The notes beneath the pieces are model-generated. The model ran no database searches and was not told where the DNA came from. It saw only the letters and a list, made by a program, of their open reading frames with translations. A stretch of 49,848 bases of DNA from Candidatus Anammoxibacter sp. (GTDB lineage Bacteria > Planctomycetota > Brocadiia > Brocadiales > Anammoxibacteraceae), in the NCBI GenBank assembly GCA_021777055.1, contig JAIQZO010000077.1, positions 1 to 49,848 on the forward strand, given 5' to 3'. Positions 25,838 through 34,645 of this stretch are shown piece by piece. Position 1 is the first letter of the stretch. Each line of letters begins with the position of its first letter. The position numbers and the translations under genes are program-made.

Positions 25838-27535
25838 TCATTCTATGATATATGATTGTAAAAACTTGTACGACGTAATAATATCTATATTATATGATCG
25901 GTCTTTATTCACATATGGAACTTCCTGACGATATGCTTCATATAAGGTATTAGTAAAAGATCCCAGTTTAATAAAATTTTCATCATTTTGTTCTTTTGCG
26001 CAGTTCTTTCTAAGATCAACAGCCTGAGCAGCATGAAAGAGTTCAATGCCAAGTATATAATATAAATTGTCTATAATTTTATCGATTTGATGTACAACAA
26101 ACGGGGCATTTGTTGCATCATCCTCAAAACTGCCAACTACATCCAGGAAATCAACAGAAGAGGGGTTACACAAACTACGTATTTCCGTATTGAGTGATAA
26201 ACAGGTATTCTGTAAAATGCCAAATCCATAACTATTCTCATCCGGAGCAAGAAATCTATTTAAGCTGGTAAGTTCGGATGATCCCAAATTAATAATTCTA
26301 CCACATGAGATCTTTGACAAATGACAGAGAGCGATCCCTAATGTCTCAAAATATAAGACCCAATAAATAGGCTCGTTATTTGCGGTTGGTACAATCATCC
26401 CCCTTAGGCTGTTATTATCTTTTGTATCTTCAATTACAATATAATCTTTTACCTGTGTTGAAGTGCTATTTATATCAGGCAGCACATCAACCAGGACGGC
26501 AGGATTGTCATCCGATGAATTGAGTTGGATCTCGATTTTTTCCTTAAGAGATTCTATGATGTCACGAACGGCCCCATGAACTTGACTAGCGTCCCGAAAG
26601 CTTAATGGATCTTGTAAAGATCGCATTTTATATCTATTTTTATCATTATCCAGGGAATCAATTTTGTTCCATAGATAGCTACCTGCTAAATAATTGCTTA
26701 TTTTGTTTGCAGAAATATTCTGCCCTTTATATGGTCTTATATCTTGCACTTCCTTTATCAAAGGTGCAATATTACCATTCAAACCTTCTAAGCTTAGGGC
26801 AAAAACAATGTCAGCCATATTAAGTAATTTTTCAATGCGGTACAATACAATGGACCCCATCCCGGCGGAATAAGAATTGGAACTTAGAATTGAAAGTCCA
26901 TCCTTGGCATAAGGTTCAATAGGAGTAAGCTTTGCTTCTTCCAGCGCCGTTTTAGCATTCATCCTGTTTTCCTTATAGAAAACCTCAACATCAGATTTAC
27001 CCATCATTGCCAATCCAATAGTAGGTAAAATATTGATATCTGATAAGCCTGTAGATCCTTTTGAGTAAATAACTGGATGAATCCCGCTATTCAAGAACTC
27101 TACAAACATATTTACTACATTAGGATTGCATGCGGTTATACCCTTTAGCATTGTATTTACTCTGGCAAGCATCAAAGCACGAATAATATCCTCACTTAAT
27201 TCTGACCCCACATTAGTGTTGTGTGCATAAAGGATGCGTTCGTTAAACTCTTTTGAACGTGCGATAGTCTCATCATTTAACTTATCACATCCATTCTCAC
27301 AAATATTTCCTCTTAATACTTTTACGTCTCTCTTTGCACCAACACTGTTAGTCAGCCCATAGATTTCAGATCCTTGACATGCGGCGACGATCAAAAGGTT
27401 ATATGCTTTAGAAACCCTTTTCTCTGCTTCATTGTGAATCGTAACTTTAACACGATCTTTTGCAATCTTTACTACCTTTTCGATGGTAAGATCACTACCG
27501 GTCAGTATTATTTTTTTTGAAAGAAGGTATTTCAT
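25838..27535 (-). CDS. HAL/PAL-family ammonia-lyase homologue with altered MIO motif
   Basis: 565 residues. The fold markers are clear: IYGLTNSVG (near 58), YAHNTNVGSELSEDIIRALM (near 103), LQDPLSFRDASQVHGAVRD (near 318), NSSDDNPAV (near 345) and SFEDDATNA. At the MIO site the usual GSVGASGDLAP is GSTGLSDINILP, so Ala-Ser-Gly is replaced by Leu-Ser-Asp. The tyrosine of QDPYSxR is leucine, and the NGTQ region reads SSNSYS. These are residues needed for the MIO group and catalysis in HutH and PAL. The protein may have another activity or form a distinct subfamily. It is not a reliable HutH for the nearby hut genes. Confidence 0.8.
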   Translation of the reverse strand: MKYLLSKKIILTGSDLTIEKVVKIAKDRVKVTIHNEAEKRVSKAYNLLIVAACQGSEIYGLTNSVGAKRDVKVLRGNICENGCDKLNDETIARSKEFNERILYAHNTNVGSELSEDIIRALMLARVNTMLKGITACNPNVVNMFVEFLNSGIHPVIYSKGSTGLSDINILPTIGLAMMGKSDVEVFYKENRMNAKTALEEAKLTPIEPYAKDGLSILSSNSYSAGMGSIVLYRIEKLLNMADIVFALSLEGLNGNIAPLIKEVQDIRPYKGQNISANKISNYLAGSYLWNKIDSLDNDKNRYKMRSLQDPLSFRDASQVHGAVRDIIESLKEKIEIQLNSSDDNPAVLVDVLPDINSTSTQVKDYIVIEDTKDNNSLRGMIVPTANNEPIYWVLYFETLGIALCHLSKISCGRIINLGSSELTSLNRFLAPDENSYGFGILQNTCLSLNTEIRSLCNPSSVDFLDVVGSFEDDATNAPFVVHQIDKIIDNLYYILGIELFHAAQAVDLRKNCAKEQNDENFIKLGSFTNTLYEAYRQEVPYVNKDRSYNIDIITSYKFLQSYIIE

Positions 27536-28000
27536 ATATTGTTAATTAACAAAAAGTAGAGAACAAGACAACTAACCTTGCAAATATTCAGTTTTCACTT
27601 GTTGCCCATAATAGAACGTTTAAAACAAAAAATATATAATAATCTAAAATTTTGATCAACAGTTAGCTGTAACAATAGAACTGAAACTATTTGGCTCAGA
27701 AATTTAACAGAGTTAAAAATTAGAAATGATTTTGGATTATTGAGTTCTATAGAGTTAAGGCAAAGAAAAAAACGTGCCGTTTCTACTCAAATTGAAAGAG
27801 CCGTATTAACCATAGTGAGGAGAAGATTCAACAAAATGCCAAAAAAAACAATAAAATCAAGACGATTAATATAGAATTGTCATATTTAAATAAATATAGA
27901 AAAAACAAAAAGAAAGGTCTAAAATTAAGGTTTAAACTAATTAAACAGAGAACAAACCGACTAGCCGAAGATAACATAAGATAAAAAAGGGAAGAGTATT
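27536..28000. other. Divergent intergenic region
   Basis: No convincing gene in 465 bp between divergent genes. A short plus-strand frame (to about 27873) rich in Arg and Lys matches nothing known. GGGAAGAG precedes the next start codon. Confidence 0.3.
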
Positions 28001-28507
28001 ATGAAAACATATATGCAAGAAATTATCATTGTGTTTTTGCTTATAGAACTTTCCATAATGAACTTTAATAATTTTGCTTATAGTGAGGCAGTTAATAATG
28101 AGCTATCTCTTGCAGACGTAACCTGTATATACCATGCGAATGACAAGTCTCTGCAAATAAAATGTGTTTTATTGAATACGAGTAGTGATAACATCACAGT
28201 TCTTACAGATCATCTGAACACCACTTTTTTAAAAGATGCGAACAAATATGTAATAGGTGTGAACAGCATGACAGAGAAATTTCAAGGGTACAATATTGTT
28301 GAATCGATCTATAAATTTGCTCCCGTGACACTCAAACCAAAAGAAGGAACATTTATAAATCATATAGTAAAAAGGACAACTAAACGCATTAACAAAGACA
28401 CAATTTTTATAGTACGATACGAAATACGAGAAGAATTCGGAAAAAGGTTTGATCTGTGGTATGGTGCTATTGAATCAGGGCCAATAAAACCAAAAAAAAT
28501 TAAATAG
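28001..28507 (+). CDS. Secreted protein of unknown function
   Basis: 168 residues. An N-terminal signal peptide (about 1-30, IIIVFLLIELSIMNFNNFAYSEA) precedes a domain with the strand-rich look of a DUF for cell-envelope proteins: LADVTCIYHANDKSLQIKCV, VLTDHLNTTF, FAPVTLKPKEGTF and FIVRYEIREEFGKRFDLWYG. No family recognised. A weak GGGAAGAG lies before the ATG. Confidence 0.6.
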   Translation: MKTYMQEIIIVFLLIELSIMNFNNFAYSEAVNNELSLADVTCIYHANDKSLQIKCVLLNTSSDNITVLTDHLNTTFLKDANKYVIGVNSMTEKFQGYNIVESIYKFAPVTLKPKEGTFINHIVKRTTKRINKDTIFIVRYEIREEFGKRFDLWYGAIESGPIKPKKIK

Positions 28508-28800
28508 TGATAATCATCCTAAGCTATAACAATAGAATTGATTTTAGATTGGCAAAATATATAGGTGAAGCCTATGACAATAAAATGTACTTTTTATCAG
28601 TATTGCCCGGTTAGCTATTTGCGTCACACATATGCTTACTAACATTGATTGCCTAAAAGGGCTAAAATTATAGAAATTTATTCATTATTAATTAAAAATT
28701 ACACTATTAACTTTAGGCACTTTAAGTAATTTAGGCATTTTAGGCGATTTCTCATGTGATGATATTGGGAAATGTTCATAAACTTGAAACATTTTCACAC

Positions 28801-28838
28801 TGCAAGAAGCCAACAGGACAATGCTGGCTTCTTATAAT
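28801..28838 (+). terminator. Stem-loop terminator-like hairpin
   Basis: AAGAAGCCA and TGGCTTCTT pair perfectly around a 13-base loop and are followed by ATAATTT. It lies 300 bp after the secreted-protein gene with no gene between. The rest of 28508-29050 holds only A+T-rich sequence plus TTTAGGCA-type units (28712-28748) related to the tandem array at 38908. Confidence 0.6.
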
Positions 28839-29049
28839 TTGTAGCTGGACGAAGATGGTATTACACTGCTCTAATAAAGATTACTTTAATTTGAGAGCAT
28901 TGTAATACCCAAATAAACTTCTCTTTGCAAACGTTTTTACATTAAGTTTACCCCCACATATGATACATTTATACTAGCCTGAAAACGCACTCTACATATC
29001 TTCATAATCTATTAAAGAAATTTAATGTCTAGAATGATTAAGTATCTAT

Positions 29050-29183
29050 GAAAACAGGAGTAATGGAGTAATGGTGAATTGGAGTGTTGAAGTCTTTGCT
29101 TTTCTTGCTCATTCCACTACTCCAAACCTACAGTACTCCAATACTCCATCTTTTGGTTGAGACTTTGCCGCATTATAGTACTA
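29050..29183. repeat. Palindromic element with GGAGTA arms, sharing family A ends
   Basis: Repeated GGAGTAATGG units (29056-29075) are mirrored by ACTCCAATACTCC (29133-29148). The element ends TTGAGACTTTGCCGCATTATAG, the same end as family A. It abuts the next copy at 29174 and is a family member with a different interior. Confidence 0.55.
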
Positions 29184-29399
29184 CCCTGCAAAAACTTCTT
29201 TTTTTAACTCTGTAGCTTTTATGGAATACAGAATTCAGGAGCCCGGAGTCAGTGCAACAAAGGCAAAAGTTGAAACCCCACATATTCGTATCTATTCCAT
29301 TAATGAACATAGTAAAATAAATACAAATCTATGCTTTATACTGAATTCAGTCTACTGAATTCAGTATTCTAAATTTGATTGCGCCTTCTCCGCATTATG
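29174..29399 (-). repeat. Palindromic repeat family A, full copy (~225 bp)
   Basis: In reverse orientation: TATAGTACTACCCTG, CAAAAACTTC, GGAATACAGAATTCAGGAG, an interior with CTATGCTTTATACTG, the second arm CTGAATTCAGTATTC, and the end GCGCCTTCTCCGCATTATG. The central ATAGTAAAATAAATACAA is shared with other copies. Confidence 0.75.
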
Positions 29400-29516
29400 T
29401 ATTTAAAAAAATATTCTTTAGTCTTTTAACTTTTTTTGTAATCTCAGAATTAAGAGATATAATTATACTATACCTAATTTAAACGACTTTAATGGTCATT
29501 AATTATAGGAATAGCA

Positions 29517-31589
29517 ATGAACTATTTTAAAGTTAAATACATAATATTCGTGGCCTACTTTTTACTGTTAGATGTGCCATGTTACGGGCAGGGTTGCGTT
29601 CAGACAGGTATTGAAAATGGAGTTGAGGTTGCCTTTCAGAGTACTTGTGCAAATAGAATTTTTCTTCGCAGACCAGGAGAACCTGACATTTCTAGGTCAC
29701 CTGAGGTGCATTTAGACCTTTCGGTAGACCCTGGTTCAATATGTTCGATAGTTATAATTGTAGACCCGTTATTTGGGTGCCCCATAGGGCATGTGGGAGA
29801 AGTGTTTAACTGCTTTGTAGATAGCACAGAAGATGTACCGTGCCCAAATATTGATGTGACGTTTGACAAAAACGACAATACGGTAACCGTTATCTTTGAT
29901 GCGACTGCCATAGACACAGACGAACCAACAGGTTTTGCAGGAAACTTGCGTTTACCTATTGGGTTTGCGGCTGGTTTCGAAAACTTATTCCTCGAGGTAT
30001 TTATAGATGTATATGTCGGTGATGTGTCACAATTCCGGGATCCAATAATTCCTGATACCCCGACTCCTAGTCCAACGCCCACTCCACCATTTGATCCACC
30101 TGATTCTGGGGGTATTGTCGATCTTTGTCAGGAAGAATTTTGTGAAATTCCCATGGCAACGGATGTAAGTTTTGTTAATGATTCTGATTTTTCTTTTCAT
30201 AAACTTACTTTTAGGAAATTTTTAAAGTCAGAAGCATTTACATTTGATATTGAAGTGACACGGGCAGTTGGAGATGTTCAAAAATTGCTTGATAATAAGC
30301 TGATTGAAAAAGATGCTATATTAAACATCTTTGCCTATGATGTGGATAGTGATATCCCTGCACATATAGCAGCTTTGGGCGTCAAACCGGAAAAAGATTC
30401 AGTCCTTTTTAACGGTAATCCAATAGGTTTTTTGAGCGGATCAAATGAAAAGTGGGAAAAGAGTACTTTTGTAATTCCGGTTGAATCTATAAACTTCCCT
30501 TCTATAGGAACTAATGGTCAGCCGCCCACACCGACCAAAAATACGATTGAAATTCTGGTGGATATAGATAATGAAGGCAATTTCATTGAAGATTTTGGAA
30601 CCGATGAAATTTGGAGCGTAGCGGTCAATCATGCACAGTTAACTATTCAGACGGTTTCGCCAATTATCCTGATTCATGGTAACAACTCAGATGGGGATTT
30701 TTTTAAAAGACAGGAATTCACGAAACCTCTTGAAACAATGGGATGGCCGTTCGATAACAGCATCAGTATGCCAACAGAGAGTATCTTTGCCCATTCGGGA
30801 AGGTTAGCTACACTGATTCCCAGAAGAGTGAGGCAATTTGGTGTTGATAGTATCCATATCGTTGCCCATAGCAAAGGAGGACTTGATACTCGAGGTTATC
30901 TGGCAACGTATTATGTGCCCTCCGTGTTTAAGGTGCTGTCTCTGACTACGCTAAGTACTCCGCATTTAGGTACCGCTTTTGCTGACTATCAGATCGCCCG
31001 AGCAAGTGAGATTTTTATTGTCGACCTTGCACCTGAACTAGCGGATCTTGGTTTTTTTGATGATTTTGCAGGTGTAGATGCCGGAACACGCGATTTGACG
31101 ACAAAATCCGCAGGGGCCTTTCATAAGAGAAACGAGGAAGCGCTTAAGAAATTTGAAAAGGAAACAAAATTTCAGAATGTCGGAGGAGATGCTGATAAAA
31201 ATATGAGCAATGATATTGACATTCAAGCTGAGATTGAAGCAATAATAATCGAAAAGCCTAGTTTAGGCGGTCCATTCATACCTGCTATTACAATAGTAAA
31301 TGCGGCATATGAGTTGGCTAGAGACTTCAGGTCCGTGGAATTGATAAAAGATGATGGACTCGGAATAATTGTTGAGGTGGCTTTTGGAATACCAGGGCCA
31401 GGAGGAAAGCAGAATGATACTGGCGTGACCCTGATAAGCGCTAACGCGTTTGGTACTACAATTAATAATTTTACTGGCAGTGACGGTAGAAATCATGCGG
31501 ATATTGCTGATGAAGGTGTTGCAGATAAGGTTATTTCTACTTTGATATCATTGGAGAAAGAAAAGGGCGACTTACGTCCGGTACAATAA
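29517..31589 (+). CDS. Secreted lipase/esterase-like protein with Pro-Thr linker
   Basis: 690 residues. Signal peptide about 1-25 (YIIFVAYFLLLDVPCYG). An N-terminal beta domain of about 150 residues with conserved cysteines is followed by a TPTPSPTPTPP linker (near 182-193) and a second beta domain. An alpha/beta hydrolase domain follows: ILIHGNNSDGDFF (near 384), and the nucleophile elbow IVAHSKGGLDTRGYL near 448-455 followed by TLSTPHLGT. This is the pattern of triacylglycerol lipase/PGAP1-like esterases (Ser in AHSKGG). It is probably exported and acts on lipid or ester substrates. It ends 32 bp before the next secreted protein gene, so the two are likely one operon. Confidence 0.78.
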   Translation: MNYFKVKYIIFVAYFLLLDVPCYGQGCVQTGIENGVEVAFQSTCANRIFLRRPGEPDISRSPEVHLDLSVDPGSICSIVIIVDPLFGCPIGHVGEVFNCFVDSTEDVPCPNIDVTFDKNDNTVTVIFDATAIDTDEPTGFAGNLRLPIGFAAGFENLFLEVFIDVYVGDVSQFRDPIIPDTPTPSPTPTPPFDPPDSGGIVDLCQEEFCEIPMATDVSFVNDSDFSFHKLTFRKFLKSEAFTFDIEVTRAVGDVQKLLDNKLIEKDAILNIFAYDVDSDIPAHIAALGVKPEKDSVLFNGNPIGFLSGSNEKWEKSTFVIPVESINFPSIGTNGQPPTPTKNTIEILVDIDNEGNFIEDFGTDEIWSVAVNHAQLTIQTVSPIILIHGNNSDGDFFKRQEFTKPLETMGWPFDNSISMPTESIFAHSGRLATLIPRRVRQFGVDSIHIVAHSKGGLDTRGYLATYYVPSVFKVLSLTTLSTPHLGTAFADYQIARASEIFIVDLAPELADLGFFDDFAGVDAGTRDLTTKSAGAFHKRNEEALKKFEKETKFQNVGGDADKNMSNDIDIQAEIEAIIIEKPSLGGPFIPAITIVNAAYELARDFRSVELIKDDGLGIIVEVAFGIPGPGGKQNDTGVTLISANAFGTTINNFTGSDGRNHADIADEGVADKVISTLISLEKEKGDLRPVQ

Positions 31590-31621
31590 TTCAAGTAATT
31601 TGGTTAAAGCTGGAGATTCCT

Positions 31622-34087
31622 GTGAAAAAAAGAGTTGAAAGGTGTTTAAATAGCTCCTTTTATTTGATATTAATACTGTCCATTTTTTTCATGATATCAA
31701 CTTTTGCAGTTGCGCAGGAGAAGAGTCTGTTTTCACTATCAACACAAGTTACGAAGCCAGGAATATTAACACCATCAAGCACTATGCTAGAAATTCCTTT
31801 CATTGTAGAATCTAGCGAGAAAATTATATTTGAAGTAATTACTGCTGTACCTGATTTACAAATAAGTATTCAGAATCCTAATGATCAGATTATAACACCT
31901 GAAAATGAGGAGTCCTTTAATGGAGTATTCGCTCAATACGCCTTTGACGATAAGTCATTCTTTATTCCTTCACCGTTTCTAACCCCTGGTACGCACTATG
32001 TTTTTATTTTAGAAAGCCCGGCCGTTGGAGAACACATTATTAAAATAGACGCTTCAACATTTCAAGGTGGACAAGAGTTGGTGATTGTAACTGCAATCTC
32101 AGAAAGTCAAATAGCCACAGCGCTTCTGACATATGAAGTTGATAATACTATCAATGGAGACATTGTTATGACGGCTTTAGTTTTTGAAGGTGAGCAGCCT
32201 GTAAAAGACGCGAATATAGAAGTAAAAGTTGTTGATAGTGATGTAGATAGCTCTTTTGTCCCCATAACGATTACCCTGCTTGATAATGGAGCGGAAAGGG
32301 ATTTTGCATCTAATGATGGCATTTATACAGGCGTATTCATGATAGCACAGCAAGGAGAGTTTATGGCCCGAGCGGTTATTACTGGAAAAACATTAGGCGG
32401 ACACGATTTTGAAAGGACATCAAGTACACAGTTTTTTGTTGGAACCACTCTAGCATCATTTACCGGAGCTTTTTTTGACACGGGAATTGATGATAACAAT
32501 AATGGTTTAATAGATAAAATTTTGATTACTCCCAGAGTTGATGTTATAGAGGATGGGACGTATGATTTGTCCGTAATTATTGAAGCAACCAATGGTAATT
32601 CTGTCTACTCGCATACCCTGAGTGATCTGTTAAGTGGAATAAATGATGTTGATGTCGCATTTGAATTAGAAGATTTGAGAATACTTGGCATTAATGGACC
32701 TTATTTTATCAAACGATTCTCAATTGAGAATTTGTCAGGTGATCGGCCAGTGCTTGTTGATGAAATATTTGACGTTGGCCAAACAAAAGCGTTTGAGATC
32801 GAAGATTTTGGTTCTGGCGATCCTACACCAACGGCAACACCTACTCCTGGTGATGGTATATCTACAGTTGAAGATTTTAAGATCGTTTTTGAGGAGATGT
32901 TGCGTCTACATAAATCTGCAATTAATAATATACCGAAGGGATTTGCAAAATTTAGGAATAATTATAGCAAAACTATTAGCCTTCTCACAGAAGGGATGGA
33001 ACTTATTACAATTCTACAGACCGGTTTAGTTCGGTTAAATGATACAAGACAAATTCCCGATAATGCCTTTGAAATAATATCTGATATACAAGAATGCCTT
33101 GGTGAAACAGATTCCAGATCGATTTCCGCATTTGATGAAGGAGTTAAACTAATTCGCTCTGAAATTGTCATAAAAAATATTGTAAATTCTCTTGCAACGG
33201 AGGATGTATTTGAGTGTGTAGATACGGGAGATTGTTCTGACAATCTTATTGATACTGTTGTTGTTTGCAAGAGAATAGGCTTAGTCGCAGAACCAAGCCC
33301 ATTAATAACACCAACACCGACACTTTTCCCAACTCCCACATTGATACCTACGCCTATTATTACACCGACACCAACTCCTTTGCAATCACCGATTCCAAGT
33401 TCCACACCTATGCCAACACCGACACTAATACCGACACCAACACTAGATCCAACTCCAACTCCAACTGAACCAGGCGTTGTTGTACCACCACAAAAAGATG
33501 GTCTTATTATAGCCAACGGTCATAAGTTTGACGCAAATACTGGAACGTTAAATATAACGGGGGGTATTACGAATTCAGGGACTTTACAGTTAAGTTCAGG
33601 TTTGATTAATATAGGCGGGAATTGGACAAATTCAGGAGTATTCATTGCTGGCACTAGCAACGTAACCATTAACAGTTCAACACAATCACAGTCAGTTATC
33701 ACGGGTGGCGCAAGTTCAGGTTTTAACACACTTGTCATTACAAATTCCCATGCATCAGGTGTGGTCTTTAATGATACACTACATTGCAAGATTCTTGATG
33801 CCGTACCAGGCGTGAAGAAATTGTTATTTGCAAATATTGGAATCCACTCTATATTAACTGATTTTAATGTAAATGGGTCTAAAGGAAACCTAATCAGTAT
33901 TGCGCCTTTCAATCCTGGCAGAAGCTGGAATCTCGATGCGCCTTCTACTTCTGTTAATTTTCTAAATGTCAGTGGTTCCCATGAAGCAGATGGGAAACTC
34001 ATTACTGCTTTTGATTCAATTGACAGCGGCAATAACAGGAATTGGGAATTTGTAGGTGCTGGTGGAGTTTCAATAAATATAAAGTAA
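31622..34087 (+). CDS. Large secreted adhesin-like protein with PT-rich linkers
   Basis: 821 residues, GTG start at 31622 with GGAG about 8 bp upstream. Signal peptide to about residue 32. The N-terminal half is beta-rich with Ca-binding-like loops (DNGAERDFASNDGIYTG, FFDTGIDDNNNGLIDKI, like choice-of-anchor or FG-GAP style repeats). Three linkers of Pro-Thr repeats lie near 401-409 and 558-617. The C-terminal 200 residues form regular Asn/Ser/Thr-rich strands (TGTLNITGGITNSGTLQLSS, INIGGNWTNSGVF), as in beta-helical surface proteins. It is likely cell-surface or exported and partnered with the lipase-like protein just upstream. Confidence 0.7.
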   Translation: MKKRVERCLNSSFYLILILSIFFMISTFAVAQEKSLFSLSTQVTKPGILTPSSTMLEIPFIVESSEKIIFEVITAVPDLQISIQNPNDQIITPENEESFNGVFAQYAFDDKSFFIPSPFLTPGTHYVFILESPAVGEHIIKIDASTFQGGQELVIVTAISESQIATALLTYEVDNTINGDIVMTALVFEGEQPVKDANIEVKVVDSDVDSSFVPITITLLDNGAERDFASNDGIYTGVFMIAQQGEFMARAVITGKTLGGHDFERTSSTQFFVGTTLASFTGAFFDTGIDDNNNGLIDKILITPRVDVIEDGTYDLSVIIEATNGNSVYSHTLSDLLSGINDVDVAFELEDLRILGINGPYFIKRFSIENLSGDRPVLVDEIFDVGQTKAFEIEDFGSGDPTPTATPTPGDGISTVEDFKIVFEEMLRLHKSAINNIPKGFAKFRNNYSKTISLLTEGMELITILQTGLVRLNDTRQIPDNAFEIISDIQECLGETDSRSISAFDEGVKLIRSEIVIKNIVNSLATEDVFECVDTGDCSDNLIDTVVVCKRIGLVAEPSPLITPTPTLFPTPTLIPTPIITPTPTPLQSPIPSSTPMPTPTLIPTPTLDPTPTPTEPGVVVPPQKDGLIIANGHKFDANTGTLNITGGITNSGTLQLSSGLINIGGNWTNSGVFIAGTSNVTINSSTQSQSVITGGASSGFNTLVITNSHASGVVFNDTLHCKILDAVPGVKKLLFANIGIHSILTDFNVNGSKGNLISIAPFNPGRSWNLDAPSTSVNFLNVSGSHEADGKLITAFDSIDSGNNRNWEFVGAGGVSINIK

Positions 34088-34234
34088 AACAGATTAGGTT
34101 GCTGTAATATGAAAAGACTCTATTAATATTTTGAAAAGATACACATTGTCTTGCAGACTGCTTCTAAATGTTTTAATGCACCCTGTCAGAATGTATATGT
34201 TTGTATCTATAACAACGTCAATACAAAAATCTTT

Positions 34235-34345
34235 CTAAGAATAGAAGTTTTTACAAGGTAATACTATAGTGCGGCGAAGCCGCAACCAAATTGGAAATAC
34301 AGAATGAAGGAGACAGGATTCAGAATAAAGCACCAAATTGTAAAA
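34235..34345 (+). repeat. Palindromic repeat family A, partial copy
   Basis: It carries AAGAAGTTTTTACAAG-like sequence, TAATACTATAGTG, then GCGGCGAAGCCGCAACC and a worn GGAATACAGAATGAAGGAG. The second half is replaced by element B (34350-34557). The rest of 34088-34645 holds no gene. Confidence 0.7.
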
Positions 34346-34349
34346 AGAT

Positions 34350-34557
34350 ACGGAGTGCAAGATTTATCTTGCTGAAATCAGATAGTAATACAATCTTAGA
34401 AATAGGTTTTCTACCAAGATTAATCATAACTTGTTCTCCATGTTTCTCTATATCTTTAGAAGATTATTGAATTCCATCTGGGCCGAAATAGTTAATTTGA
34501 AACCTGCATCTCCCCTTTGCATAATTGGATCTCTAGCAAAATAAATTTTGCACTCCG
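34350..34557. repeat. MITE-like element B, copy 2 (~208 bp)
   Basis: Terminal inverted repeats ACGGAGTGCAAGATTTATC and AAATTTTGCACTCCG, as in the copy at 11401-11605. Both copies are inserted in the same place and orientation relative to a family A arm, and are followed by ACTGTTAAAAATTT-type sequence. This suggests a composite repeat that moved as one unit. Confidence 0.8.
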
Positions 34558-34645
34558 ATTAACCGAATCAAAACTGTTAAAAATTTCTTTCTAAAAATTG
34601 TCGTAAGATATTTATAACAAGTACTTATTATAAAAGGAGTAAAAA

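Noticed and set aside
33290..33470. Minus-strand Gly-Val repeat protein
   Set aside because: It is the reverse reading of the Pro-Thr linker codons of the plus-strand secreted protein.
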